From: Hygrophila difformis | Lineage: Eukaryota > Streptophyta > Magnoliopsida > Lamiales > Acanthaceae | Length of the DNA stretch: 64,000 nucleotides | Assembly (NCBI GenBank): GCA_030278955.1 | Contig: JAOANR010000006.1 | Span: forward strand, 13,427,974 to 13,491,973 | Reading direction: 5' to 3' | Shown: piece after piece, positions 46,832 through 59,483 of the stretch | Position numbering within the stretch: the first letter of the stretch is position 1 | Layout of the letters: each line of letters begins with the position of its first letter | Notes under the pieces: model-generated | Told to the model about the DNA's origin: nothing | Database searches by the model: none | What the model saw: the letters and a program-made list of their open reading frames with translations, nothing else | Program-made: the position numbers and the translations under genes

Positions 46832-47806
46832 GCGATGAAGGAACACTGTCTTGACATCCATTCTTTTTATTCTTTGGATTGCAGGCAGGGCAGGGCAAGT
46901 GGGATCTCTTCATTCTCTTGTGCATGGCTTTTCATTGTGTGTCCGTCTGTGTATATATGTGTTCAATCCATGATTTTTATGTTTGTCTTGAGATCAAAAT
47001 AATGTATAGTAATTAGGTTTTTGAGAGAGAGGTTGTCTTTGGTGTGTCTGCTGTCGCATAGCATGTTGTTGTGATTCTGTTGTCATTTTTAATAGGAGTA
47101 ATATATATTCTCCCATCTCTTTAGACGAGAGTGGCAAAATGAGAAGAGATTTGCAATGAGAGATGGTTGCTAATAAATGCCAAACCAGCTGTCCTGTGTG
47201 AATCCAATGAGCTGTGAGTCCACCATTTCTTGTTAATGAACCAACAAGTGATTGTCAATGAAAATTCAAGAAAAGAAACTCCTGATTGTTTGCCCAAAAC
47301 TTGAAGAACTTTTAAACCAGCAGCCATCAGCACGATTGTCACAACATTTTGGTTGCCAATACAAGACTCAGTAAGCTTCAAAGTCATGGACTCATGGGGA
47401 TAAAATCTCTTCCAACCATCTTTATTGTGCTACTTCATAAGTCTTACCTTTATGTTTTTTGTTTTGTTTTTTTTGTTTCAAACTAGTTATTAGTGCATTA
47501 ATGAACATTGAATGATAAATATCTGTTCGTACTATTATTGAGTTATTATTATCATTTTTTTTTTTAATTCAAACTTTCATTAAATGAAATGGCTGCTGTC
47601 CACTTCCGTCTGCATGCCAAATTCCCGTTTGACTTTAATCAATCGGATGCTGATACCACTACCTACCTACAGGGCTATATTGGTTTAATTTTCTTTCTTA
47701 TTTATTTACTATTTAAACTTGGCTGGATGTAAAATTGAATTGGAACGAATAGAAATATTTTTTTTTTTAAAAAAAAAACCATTCTCAACAACGTTCTAAA
47801 AGAGGA
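46832..47806. other. 3' region of the 5-phosphatase and intergenic DNA
   Basis: The first roughly 250 bp are probably the 3' untranslated region. No gene is seen after that; short T- and A-runs occur near 47470-47570 and 47760-47780. Confidence 0.5.
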
Positions 47807-47999
47807 TGAAGGCTTGACCTAGTGATCAAGTTCCCTTACTCCAATTCTCACAATCTAAAGGTTGGGTTCGATTCCCCTCGGCTCCCTATTCCTCCATTTT
47901 ATCCTTTATAATTTGTGTGGCATAAACTTCCACCATCACTTTCCTTGTATAGACTATTCATAACTTGTATAGGTTATTCAGCATTTAAAAAAAAAAAAA
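47807..47999 (+). mobile_element. tRNA-derived SINE copy
   Basis: The head 'gcttgacctagtgatcaag' with box B gggttcgattcccc is followed by 'tttataatttgtgtggcata', 'ccaccatcactttcc' and 'cttgtataggttattcagc', ending in a run of A. It is the longest member of the family in this window and best shows the tail blocks shared with positions 1-95. A flanking duplication is not obvious. Confidence 0.68.
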
Positions 48000-48046
48000 C
48001 ATCTTTGTAAAATGAGTAATCCATATAAAACTTCATTAATAAAATA

Positions 48047-48309
48047 CAAGCTCCGTTCCTTTTTAAATGCACATTTTGACTTTTGGCACTGTTCATTGAG
48101 TAGCTTTGACTCGACTTTTTAATATAATTATATAAGATAAAATATAGTTAAGTGAGATCTTGTTGGATTCGTCTAATCGCATAGATTTAGAATATCAAAA
48201 TTTCACAATTTTTATTTATATGCAATTTGAGTTATGAAGCATTAAAAATATATATTGGATTGCGTGAAATGTGAGTATTTAATACTATTTAAAAAGGAAC
48301 TGGAGGAAG
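48047..48309. mobile_element. Stowaway-like MITE copy
   Basis: 263 bp, starting CAAGCTCCGTTCCTTTTTAA after TA and ending AGGAACTGGAGGAAG before TA. Internal blocks are 'gagatcttgttggattcgtc' and 'tattggattgcgtgaaatg'. Confidence 0.75.
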
Positions 48310-48416
48310 TATAAGGATCCTACTCCTTTAAGATGTAATAAAAGTGTTGATAACGACTAAAGACCCATTGTAAGACTCTCTTATTTTTAAAAATGGTACA
48401 GTGCATTTTTTATACT

Positions 48417-48679
48417 ACTCTATCCGTTTTCTTATGTTTGCAACACTAGTTTTTTTTTTTGCACTGTTCACAATTTAATTTTGTCTCAAATTTTTATCAT
48501 AGTTCCGGAAGAAAAAACACAGTCAAGTGAGATCTTGTTAGATTCGTCTAAACTTGTAGTTTTAGAATATCAACTTTCTATAATTTTTTACTTACATAAT
48601 TTAAGTTATTAATCGTTGAAAATGTGTATCAACATGCGTGCATGTGTCAAATGGTGCAAACTCAAAATAACAGAGGTAG
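48417..48679. mobile_element. Stowaway-like MITE copy
   Basis: 263 bp, starting CTACTCTATCCGTTTTCTTA after TA and ending ATAACAGAGGTAG before TA. The internal block 'gagatcttgttagattcgtc' is present. It lies about 110 bp from the copy at 48047. Confidence 0.72.
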
Positions 48680-49541
48680 TATTATTTATTATTTAATTTT
48701 AATACTAGTTTTTATTACAGTTTTATAAGGAAAAAAATTATAGTTAATTAAATTTTTGTTGCATCTCATTTTAGGTTTAGAATATCAAATTTTTATTCTT
48801 CATTCACTCCAATTCTTTAGAGACTGTTAATAAAAAAAATTAAAAAAAAAACTTTTTAAAATTTGGGTAAACATGGGCTTTCTTTCACCAATATTTTTTC
48901 TCTGGAAAAAAAAATAGAGACCTTTTAATTTTTCAAGTACAACAATTATGTAATTAAACAAAAATAGTAAAGTATATATGGTTTTATTAATTTCGTCTAA
49001 TTCTATAATTTTAAAATATACCATTTATAAAATTTTAACGTATATCTGGCATACTCAATGTGGTGGTGTGCATGTTCAAGGTGTTTAAACCTTTGAAAAA
49101 GAAAGTCATGAACCCTAAAATAATTAGGTTATTTGAAAGTATTATTGTCTTTGACCATCTTTTTATATCCATCTAGAATTTTCATTTACATTGTAGGAGT
49201 ATTACTATAAATGAGTGTATCCGGCAATTAAGCACCTCACAGGTAAAATAAAAATCATGTATCAGGAGTGTATAATTACCAGTATTTTGTAAGCAGATCA
49301 TTTCTACCAAATCCAATTAATATACGACTGATATATCGTCTACGTGTAAGTATACGAGCCATTGATATCGTCGAATCACACAACACAACCATTGGTCCAT
49401 TGCCCATTTACCGTATCCGCCCTGCACTCTGCTTTTCTTTCTCTTTTTCTTTTGGACACACTCAAATCAAACCAAGTCTTCGTAAAACAACCACTACAAC
49501 GCAGCAGGATTCACTTGCGTTAATTCCGAACTTATCTCCCG
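48680..49541. other. AT-rich intergenic DNA and promoter of the dehydrogenase gene
   Basis: No gene is seen. Several remnants of 'tttcgtctaattctataatttt' suggest a further old Stowaway-like fragment around 48680-49030. The last 200 bp are pyrimidine-rich and probably hold the leader of the dehydrogenase gene. Confidence 0.5.
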
Positions 49542-52500
49542 ATGTTTCTTCTTAAGGCATGCGATCAGTTTTGCTTTGATTTTTTTCTTCATCTTTCGCG
49601 CTGTGTTTTTACATTCGTGATTTGTTGCTTTTGCTCTGCCGTGGTTACAGACATGGAGAACGATGTCATTTGGGCTATATGGTTACCAGAATTTCACTAA
49701 GGCTGCTTTTCTGTAAGTTTCATTTCGTTAAACCCCCTTCACCACATCGCAATTTTGATGTTTGATCGACGCATTTTCCCTTTCTGGTTAGGATTTTATT
49801 TTTTGTTGCTTCCTTGTATCACTTGTAGGTTCGTTTCGTGACTATTATTCATATGTCTGAAATTAAGTTTTTACGCCTCAATTATAAACTGTGTGCACTT
49901 GCGATTCGCCAATCAAGTTAGTCTAAATGGTTTTTTTGGTTAAATTGTGGTGCAAACTGCAAAGGCCATACTGTTTTTCGAAATTTGGAAGATTTTTCTG
50001 GTTTTGAGTATGTATTCCATGTTTGGGAAGATCACTGCTTTATTGATTAATTTTTTTTTTTATTTTTTTTTTTAAAAAAAACTTATTTGAATTGCACTAT
50101 AATATTAGGGAGCACTCAAAAAATTTCAAGCCAGAAGATATGGAAGCACACATAGAAGGAAAGAACATTATCGTCACTGGAGCAAACTCGGGCTTAGGAT
50201 TTGCTACAGCCAAAGGACTTGCATCACGGTGTCTATTTTTTGTTTATGCATTTTCCACAAATTGATGAGGTCTTTTTTTTTTTTAATAATTTTTTTTTCT
50301 ATTGATTTAAATTTGTTATTACATTTCTGCAGTGGAGCAACAGTGTATATGGTATGTCGGAATAGGGAGAAGGGTGAGGCTGCACTTTCTCAGATTCAGT
50401 CAACAACTGGTAGTAAAAATGTTCATTTGGAGGTCTGTGGTTTGATTTCTAGTCCTGAAGATGATCTTCAGTTATTTGTCTAAAAGATTTAACCGGTTTG
50501 TGTATTTGTTCTGATCTGGCAGATCTGTGATATATCTTCTGTTAGTGATGTGAAGTCCTTTGCTTCTAGATTTTCTTCCAAGGATCTGCCTATTCATGTC
50601 CTGGTAACTACACTTCTTAAGACCATCAATTTGTCTGGAAGTAAACCATTCTTATTGTGGTATTTGGAATATCTTTATATGAAATGACTTTGTGTGATTT
50701 TAGTTATTGAAAGGAGCTCTCTGGAAGTTAACACTGCAATATTTCGTTATAAGCTACAATCCTGTGGAGACGTGCACACTATGCAGTATGCATCCACAAT
50801 TCGACTTAGTAGTGAATACAGTAGAATTTAGGAATGAAAGTAGTACCCTTAGATGAACATTCTTTTGATTCGGTTATTTTTATAGGAAGCCACAACCAGA
50901 TCTATTATTTAAGTAAGATTCTCAGGAGCTTGGCTTGAGTTCTTGATCTAGTAGAAGTGAACGAGGATTGTAATGTAATTTTACAAATAACTTGCAACTC
51001 TACTAGGCTAGAATATGAATTTGTGAGGGGTTCACTTGTGCTCCATTTGATTAACCACCTAAGGTTGAGTTCAAGTTTTAAAAATCCAAACTTTTTTCTA
51101 GCTCACAGCCCAATTAAGATGCTGTTAAAGGTTCATATTCAGCTCACAAACTGTATATTTAGATCAGCTCGACGAACAACACACTGTACAATCACTAATT
51201 ACCATGTAAGAAATGAAGATTACTTGATTCATATTGAACATGCAAATTGTATGACTAGAAAATGGGGAAAGGAAATAATTAGAAGAGACATTATTGTAAA
51301 TGTCAAATCAAATACTATGGCTTTAATATGTATATATATATAGGCAACTCCATGGTGGAATAAATTTTTCGATGATGATGATTCAGCCTTTATCTTGGTG
51401 GAGAATGAAGTTATGAATTATAGGCAATGTGTGCGCATTTGATGCTCATAATATTTTGATGAATCTAGGTAAACAATGCGGGTTTGCTTGAGAATGAATA
51501 TCGTGTTACCTCAGAGGGGTATGCAGCCTTTTGCTTGAACTTTAGACACCATACAATTATATAGTTACCTGTCTTTTTTTCAGATTTTCCATTTATTTCG
51601 CTGTCGTGTTGTTTGCTCGATGACCAGATACGAAATGAACTTTGCTGTAAATGTGCTGGGAACTTACACGATGACAGAGCTCATGTTGCCATTGCTGGAG
51701 AAGGCCGCACCTGATGCACGTGTCATCACTGTTTCATCAGGTGGAATGTATTCCACTCCTCTGGTTGAAAACCTGCAAGTAAGCTTTCCTCAGTGCCCTT
51801 TTTGCCTCCTGCTTCAATTTGCTCTACAATTATTTTTTCTTTTTGATAACTGCATCTATGTTTGCAGCCCAGTGGCGACAATTTTGATGGTACTTCACAG
51901 TATGCCCGGAACAAAAGACTGCAGGTAAGCACAGATTCAACCAGTCCGAACCATCATACAAAAACTTTTATCTCTTTCTTGTTTTTTTTCTTTTTCGATG
52001 CAAGATTTTCTTGAAGACACCTTTTTATAGATGTTACTTGTTCATAGGCACATTCACATTAATTCATATTTGGACCCCCCACACATCAGGTTGTTCTCCG
52101 GTTGATCATTAGGTAGGGGCTTGTGTTAATCACCTTAATGAGGTAGTTCTTGCTCTGGTGTATCAAGGGGTCTCATTTAGCTTTTCTATTGTAATGCTAA
52201 CACCAAGTCGGTTGGGTTTATTTTCTATGCTAGTACATCACCTTTTCTAGGTCGTTAGGTGTTTTGGGTATCATAAGTCGAATAATATACTATATAGCTA
52301 ACAAGGAAAGCATGGAACTTGAAACAAATGATGTCGATAGTTTCATGAAGAGTATATATTATGAGCCAGAACTCTTTCACAGGTGGCACTGACAGAAAAA
52401 TGGGCGGATGTGTACAAAGATAAAGGCATTGGCTTCTACGCGATGCACCCGGGCTGGGCCGAGACACCTGGAGTTGCCAAGAGTTTGCCTGGTTTCTCAA

Positions 52501-53204
52501 AACGGTAAGACTTTTTTTTAGAATTAAGTCTCGATTAGATGCTAGGGACTTTTTGTATACATGAGTTTGGTCACGACTTGTGTCTGATTAATTGGCTTCT
52601 ATCCATTAGTTGATAATGCTGAATTGGTTGCATTGGGAGGTTGATACTGGTAATAGTGAAATAGTTTATCTAGAAATTAAAAAAAGTTGCATGTTAGCTT
52701 CATCAAAACATGGTATTATCCAATTTATGAATATTAGTATTTAAAAGTCGAAAAAGATAGTTAATCCAAAACATTATTTCTAAATAGTAACTCCATATAT
52801 ATTATAATTAGCGTTTGCATTGACCGAGTCATTAAAAAGGTTATTCAAACAACTTAAAAAATTGTTTGCCATGTACTAATAAGTTGACAGTGGAAACCAA
52901 TGAACGTGAGTTATATAGTAGTATGTGGTTCAAGGCATGCTGCAGAAAGTAATATATGTAGCCAAATAAATTTACACTACATGGGATGCAATGCAGGTTG
53001 GAAGGGAAACTTAGAACGAGTGAGGAAGGAGCTGATACAGTAATCTGGCTGGCTTTACAACCAAAGGAGAAGCTCGTCTCTGGAGGTTTCTATTTCGATC
53101 GAGCTGAAGCACCCAAGCACCTGCCTTTCACTGCTACTATGGGATCCCATGCATCTATCCATTCCATTGTCCGTCAGCTTCATACGTTATCATCCTGTTT
53201 ATGA
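49542..53204 (+). CDS. DHRS12: Short-chain dehydrogenase/reductase, DHRS12-like
   Basis: Ten exons: 49542-49556, 49651-49712, 50109-50228, 50333-50432, 50523-50603, 51469-51518, 51628-51778, 51868-51924, 52383-52504 and 52997-53204. They give 321 aa. Classic SDR features are present: TGANSGLG (cofactor-binding loop), NNAG, VITVSSGGM and the catalytic YARNK (YxxxK), then the family block FYAMHPGWAETPGV. The pre-Rossmann segment GLYGYQNFTKAAFLEHSKNF matches the extended N terminus of the DHRS12 group. Exon 1 (only MFLLK) is joined through a 94 bp intron that would start with GC (aag|gcatgc); the alternative is a start at the in-frame ATG 49663 without that exon. The substrate is unknown for the family. 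Confidence 0.92.
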
Positions 53205-54389
53205 TCTAGCTACACAACTAGTGTTACCTGTAAATTTACTAAAGGCCTCGTTTAATATGTATTATTGTGAGAGGTCTTATTGTCTTTTACTCCATTTTTG
53301 CTCACTAGCAATAAAAATGTTTTTATCATTTATTTTTCTTTTATTTATGCAGCAGCTCTTATTGGACCACTTTAAGAGATTTTTTATGCCTTAGTCTATG
53401 AAAGGGCCTAATTCTTATGTTCACCGCAATACCATAATTTCACTCAGTCAATTTAGATTTTTGTGATTTTGGGCCATTGATCAAATGTGCGTATTTTGTT
53501 TGTTAATGGATTTTAGGGAGCCAGTAGTGAACGGTGTAAAGGAACCAAGGAAGGGGTTTTCTAGAGTTGGAGCTAGAAATGAATCAGAAGGCGCTAGAAA
53601 ATATCAAAGTTCCAAAACGTTTGCACCAGGTGTCCAATATTAACCTCTAACACGCTATGTTTTGCGTCCCACTTTAACTTCTTATTCACACAAATTTATT
53701 CTTTTATATACAGAGGACTGGAGAAAGAAATTTTGATCCATGAGTATACCCAATCTTTCATATCCATCCATATAACATAAAATAAAAGTAAAAAATTTAA
53801 AAATACAGCTGCTGATGACGACATTATTTGATAACATCACTCTTTTCTTATAACAAGCCATTTTTGTGACAACGAAGTAGAGGGCCAACTGGGACCAAAC
53901 ATTGATAGTGACAATTTCCATTTTTGAAAGAAACCCAACCTTTCCCTAAACCATGCATACAATATGTATGTATCTGTCAAATCATCGTAAAGCATAAATA
54001 AATCCTTTATATACCACAAACACTGGCCACTGCTTTTTTCACATTAAAATCATTACGGGATTTGAATAATCACCGTACTACATATTATCCCAGTGCCAAA
54101 CCATGCATTTCGTTCACACACATCCTACTCCTATTGTCTATAATGCACAAGAAAACCCCACATAGAAATAAAATTCTCTAAAAATCATGTCTGTTTTTTT
54201 ATAGAGTGCACCATGCCACCCTCTATAGTGAGATAATATGCACTATCTCAAGAAAATACAGGATTTTTTTAATTTATTTTTGAGGGCTTATTTTACAGGG
54301 GTATTTTGGCATATTCTACTATTTAATTATACAATTTGCATAAGGTCAGACAATATGGCCAAGGCTGTGTATGTCGTGTGGTGTACCTG
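53205..54389. other. Region between convergent dehydrogenase and choline kinase genes
   Basis: Contains both 3' untranslated regions. A short open stretch near 53520-53640 (GVKEPRKGFSRVGARNESEG) follows ttttag and looks faintly coding, but it has no partner exons. Nothing else is seen. Confidence 0.5.
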
Positions 54390-56723
54390 TTACACCATGT
54401 ATGCAGTTTTGCAGCACATGGATTCAGGAACGATCACTCGTTGTTTGCTGCACTTAGGGCACACCCCTTTGGTGTTTGATAATTCGGGCTTTCTCAACCA
54501 GTATTGCTCCATCCTCTGTTTAGCGTATGACATGTAATCAAACTCGATGTGGTTCACATGTGCCTGAGAGTATGGAAAAATCATGAAAAATCAATTTACA
54601 CAAAATGATAGCCATGTTGTAAAGTAGCTGGTCTTGAAAGGTTACCGATATTATCCCCCATAGTCCCCAGAAAATGTGATTTGCAAGAGTATATTCTTCT
54701 ACAGCATCTGCTAGCTTCTCCACTCTAGTATCATCAGGTTCTGCCCCTGATTGTATCGACAAAACAAATAAAGATGATTATTTTGTTAGTACATATAAAT
54801 ATATGTGATTATTTATTTATTTGAGTGCAAATGTAACAATAATTGGAGGCATGTTACACAGTTCCATTTCATAATGTTGGGAGTAAATAAATATCCATTA
54901 TAAGTGACATATTCGCTGGTCATCTATTTAATAAATGATGCTGTCCCTACGTAGTTAATTTTTTTCCTCAAGGATTGGCAAAGGAAGGCAATGCCTCTCT
55001 CATTGGAAAAGTCAGAATAAGGACTTTAAGTACTGGACTTTTAATACCCTCAATGTCAAAAGTTGATTATTCGACTTGTTCTCCTTATCTTAAGGAGTAA
55101 GAAATTTATCAACATATTGAAGAGTCCTGCCGACATTAAGAAGTATTCCTATATGAATATTTAACTTGGCACGTTACAAGTACTACGAAAAACTTCCAGA
55201 TTATGACTGCTCTCTAAACCAGGTTACTATACTTCCACAGTATCCGTAATTATGTTTAAACGATCAATTTCTTTAATCCACTGGAGAAAGAAAACTACTT
55301 TCAGGATTAACCTAAAAATACGAACTGTGAACAGTGAAAGGCAAAAGTTCATTGTCTAATTGAAGCATTTAAATTGTGAGAAACCAACCTGCAGATTTAA
55401 GGTAGTACCAGATAAACCTGTGGCGCTCCTCTACATCTGTTATAGAATTGAGACATAAGAGCAAAGTAATCGATTATCATTATCATCGTAAAACGTTTAA
55501 AGAGATAATATTATTGAACATTAAAAAATCATAAAGGCAAATACATGGCTTTATTAGCATATACAGGCGCTCTGAAATTAAAGAGGCAGTATTAAATAGT
55601 ACTAACCAGGATATTTGGTGTAGTCCAACACGTGAGGTGTATCCGTGTGATAATTCGCAGCCATCTCACAAAAATGGTTAGCAATATCATATGCAACAGG
55701 GTTGTAACTTGCATATTCATAATCCTGCATTTATTCCAAAAATGCAAACCAACAGTTTAAGCAAATACCATTAGGATTCAGAGCCTTTCAAATATTATTG
55801 AAATCAAAATTATCTATTTATTGAAGCTCTTGCAGAAGGTAGAAAATCTCTAAACATACTATTATAGTGATGTTTGAATTCTTGTCATCGATCATTATGT
55901 TACCATATTGCAAATCATTGTGGCAGAATCCTATCTCTTGATGTTTCCCATTTTCCATCTTCTCCAACAAGCTGATTTCCTTTTCTAAGCTGTCCAGCTT
56001 ATATTCCTTTACAACATCTGGAGAACAGAGTTCTTTAGCCTCTCCAAGCCAGTTTCTGTAGAAATCAACAGCACAAAAATCAATCAAAACTGAATTTAGG
56101 CTGATGTGGTTATCGTGGCATACAGAGTGGATACCTCAATCTGTTCCACAACAGAACATTTTTTGGTCCAGGCATGTCCAGCTTGTGAAACTCTCTCATT
56201 TTTGCAGCTATGAGAGCTGAAATTTCGGGATCACGAAGATCTTCAGCCGATAGAGTCTAAAAGTATGAAACAGAACAAACTTTGAAATTATCCTCCTAGA
56301 GATATTTTAACTCTAAAAAGAACACAAACAATCGTAAAACTAAAAAGACGCCTGAATTTTCATTCAAATACACACCCTTGCATGAATGAATTCCTCGACT
56401 CGTCCCCCGGGGAACTGACCGAGAAGCTTAGGACCATAACCGTGCGTAGACAGGCTCTCAAAAGTCCGAACTTCCTCATCTCTGTTGAAGAACAGATCCA
56501 CACCATCCCCATACATCCGAACCAGAACTGTTCGTGGAGCATTTTCAGCCTCCGTAGGCCAACTGATCCGATACACCTCATTAGTCATAGCACCACTCAG
56601 ATGAACCACCTTCAAAGCGCTAAAATCAATCACGTCTCCCCAATTCGAAGCAAGCGTTGACAACAATTTCGCCAATTGCTCGGGCAAAACATTTCCAACA
56701 AAGCCATCCGCCTTCACCGCCAT
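54390..56723 (-). CDS. Choline kinase (choline/ethanolamine kinase family)
   Basis: Seven exons on the minus strand: 56723-56376, 56256-56135, 56055-55860, 55724-55607, 55436-55389, 54746-54646 and 54563-54390, giving 368 aa. Motifs in order: [15 protein letters not shown] (nucleotide-binding region), [19 protein letters not shown], the phosphotransferase motif [12 protein letters not shown] (catalytic Asp), and the choline-kinase motif [20 protein letters not shown], then [12 protein letters not shown] and [20 protein letters not shown]. The enzyme makes phosphocholine, the first step of the CDP-choline route. The start ATG at 56723 gives [10 protein letters not shown]. The last 29 residues ([20 protein letters not shown]...) include a CPKC and are not typical of the family as I know it; they may reflect a diverged end. 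Confidence 0.93.
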
Positions 56724-58430
56724 CTTAAGCCAAAATTCTATCACAATCCAGAAACAAAATCCAAACTCCGGTTAGAATCCAGAAAATCAACCAACAAAAA
56801 TTCCAAAAACACGTCAAAAGTCAAAACTCCTACTTCCTTCCGATAAAACTGCAGCAACGAAACAAAAGAAACAAATAATATACTTACCAACAGACAATCC
56901 AACGCAGAGTCGAAGCAGTGAGGAGTTTTTCCACAAACACAGAAACAGTCTTGGAATGGCGCAGTCGCGCAGAAACCGTCCGTTTTATATATATTGAAGA
57001 AAGGTGCAATAAGTAAACGATATATTTGTATATAAAAAAAGGTAGAATAAGGAAGAAAGATCAACATTATTTATATTGCTTCTGCCAATTCCACTGGTCG
57101 GCCAAAAGAATCTGCTTTGGCGTTTTGCTCTTATAAACCATTATTACTACTCCTATATTATTTGCCACTGTATTTTATGTTGGAATAGTGAGTATTTAAT
57201 ATAAGGGTAGATTAGTGTTAAAGTAGGAATATATTATGAATTTATGTGATGTGATGATAATGAATTTGAATTTTTAATTGATTTATTTATTTGTGATGTG
57301 ATACTTATGTGTTTGAAATATTAATAATTTACTATTAATATGATATGATGGGAATGTGTTTGTATTAATTATTTTCTAGAAAAGGAAATTAAACTGGGAC
57401 GGATCGAAAAGAAAAGTGAGAGAGAATTAAGGGACGGAGGGAATAGTATTATTATATTCCTAAAGTTTTATTTTCATTTTAATAAAAAAAAGGGGAAAAA
57501 GGAAAAGGAGAAAAATGAGGACATGTCAGTGTATCTAGAGTGAGAACTCTAGCCATTTGGGGGGCCCACGGCCAACGAACCCCATCATCATTCCAACGCG
57601 GCATTCAACGCTCTCATCCAATAGGGGCTCACCACGTGTCACGCTGCTGCTCTTGCCGGTAAAACTGGAGCACCGCCAAGTCCAAATTGCTGCGTGCCCC
57701 AATTTTTTTTTTCATGTTTCACACTACACATTCTTTCCGTCTTAAAAAATAAGCTTCTTTCCGTCCACTTAATGGTTTTCTAATCTCAGTAAAAATTTAT
57801 TCTGATTACTTTTAAAATGACATTATGAAGTGCTTTATTGGTGAAATATTTGTTTTATATCTCTCCGACTGATATCATTTAGTACATTATAATGTTATAG
57901 GAAAATGATTGGCTAAATCATACACGTTTATTCATGTGAGTTTTTCTTGGATAATGGGTATGTTTAGTAGTTACCAGATTCCCCAGCAGATATCATATTC
58001 TAAAAGAGAAAATCTTTCTTCGAATTCGCTATTTACTAACGGATCCGTTCGCTTCCCACATCTCAATAAGTGGCACGAAACCGCAAAAGAAGAAATACTA
58101 GGAAATTTTACAAAAAGGAGATCGAGACATTGAAAGAGAAAGACAAAACATAAACTCAAACACGCGAGTCAAACGACTTTGGATAATTGTTTTAATATAT
58201 TTTAAATTTAATTGAATAGATACCTCAATAAATGTGTCATAGGTTATATATTACTCGCATTTTTTTTTTCCTTTTTACAAGGTTATTTTTAAGCATAATT
58301 TAAATAATTAAAAATTATATTAATCAACTCATAAATTTTCATTTTACCCAGTTCCATCTAAATTATTAGGTGATAAATGTTTGGAATTAATAATTATATG
58401 AGTTACTGAGCAATATTTCAAAAATATTAT
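56724..58430. other. Choline kinase promoter and intergenic DNA
   Basis: The first roughly 340 bp probably contain the leader and promoter of the choline kinase (minus strand). A G-box core CACGTG lies at 57633-57638, about 0.9 kb upstream of the start. The segment 57560-57700 is GC-richer than its surroundings, but no gene could be supported there. Confidence 0.45.
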
Positions 58431-58633
58431 GGCTTCGTTTGGTAAATAAATAGAGTTTAGAGTTTGGTTTTAGATATTAGAGTTTGGCTTCAGAGATTAG
58501 AGTTCCCAAAACCACGATTTGTAGAGAAAATCAGCGATTCGAAATCTTATATTTTCGGGAAAACAAACAGATATGAATCTCGTAGAGTTGGGAATGATTT
58601 TTAGCGTTTGGACCGCTTGTTCCAAACGGGGCC
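58431..58633. mobile_element. Short Tourist-like MITE
   Basis: 203 bp with ends GGCTTCGTTTGG and CCAAACGGGGCC in inverted orientation, flanked by TAT on both sides (58428-58430 and 58634-58636). Inside are repeated 'agagtttggttttag' and 'agagattagagtt' blocks. The three-base duplication and CGTTTGG ends suggest the PIF/Harbinger type. Confidence 0.5.
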
Positions 58634-59288
58634 TATGTAGGTTTCTAAAATGATATTTATAAAAGAAAGGAAAGAAAATTTCACCACCCATTTCCCAGGC
58701 CTTAAATGGTTCATAAAAAAAACAAATATATATGGATAAACATCACAACAAATGAGAAGCATATGAAATTATGGGACCAACCCTCAACAAATATTTGGCC
58801 AGGCATTTAAAATAGAATGGAAATAAAATGGATCTCATAATTTTGGTATGTATATAAGTATAGAAGAAACCCGATGAGATACACGTATTATTCATGGAAT
58901 TAAATTAATGACATTGAATAGATCGTGTCTGTCTCGTGTGCCCAAACAGGAAAATAAAATACTACTACTAGTAAAATAGAATAAAAATTGAGAAGCATAA
59001 TTGTTGAAATTCTTTGTTTTCCGTTTCCCTTTAAATTTGAAGGATTGTTTAAAAATGTAAGCTTGACAAACGGCATTAGCAATTTAGCATACACATAATA
59101 AATGTGATATGTCAATTTGTTTCCCCACTAACAGTATGGGTAGGTCTGCGTGCAATAATTACTACTACTATTTACCGAACTAGGCAGGGCTGCCCAACTT
59201 GCATTAATTTTTATTGGAGCCGAATTAAGCCAGCAAAACAACTTGCATTAATTAACCTTTAATTATCTGAGCATATTTTTTGCAAATA
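58634..59288. other. Intergenic AT-rich DNA
   Basis: I see no gene or clear repeat boundary here. Confidence 0.5.
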
Positions 59289-59483
59289 TTCTCAACATTT
59301 GGTGAATTCTTTATTTTCATACACATACTTTGGTTTTAAATTTTATTATAATAATACAAGTTAAAAATTATGTGGGATCTTGTTAGATTCGTCTCGTTTT
59401 GAAGTTTCTAAATATCGAAATTTTAGAATTTTTACTTATATCAAACTTAAGTTGTTAATGATTTAAAATATGCATTGGACAGC
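59289..59483. mobile_element. Stowaway-like MITE fragment cut by the LTR retrotransposon
   Basis: Family blocks 'gggatcttgttagattcgtc', 'tttctaaatatcgaaatttt' and 'aaaatatgcattggac' run up to 59483 and stop exactly where the LTR begins. The missing end is expected on the far side of the retrotransposon, outside the window. Confidence 0.65.

Noticed and set aside
53520..53640. Possible extra exon (GVKEPRKGFSRVGARNESEG)
   Set aside because: It follows ttttag, but the dehydrogenase already ends at a proper stop at 53204, and no downstream donor or partner exon fits.
57557..57745. Short plus-strand frame upstream of the choline kinase
   Set aside because: It is GC-richer than its surroundings but has no recognisable motif, and lies where promoter sequence is expected.
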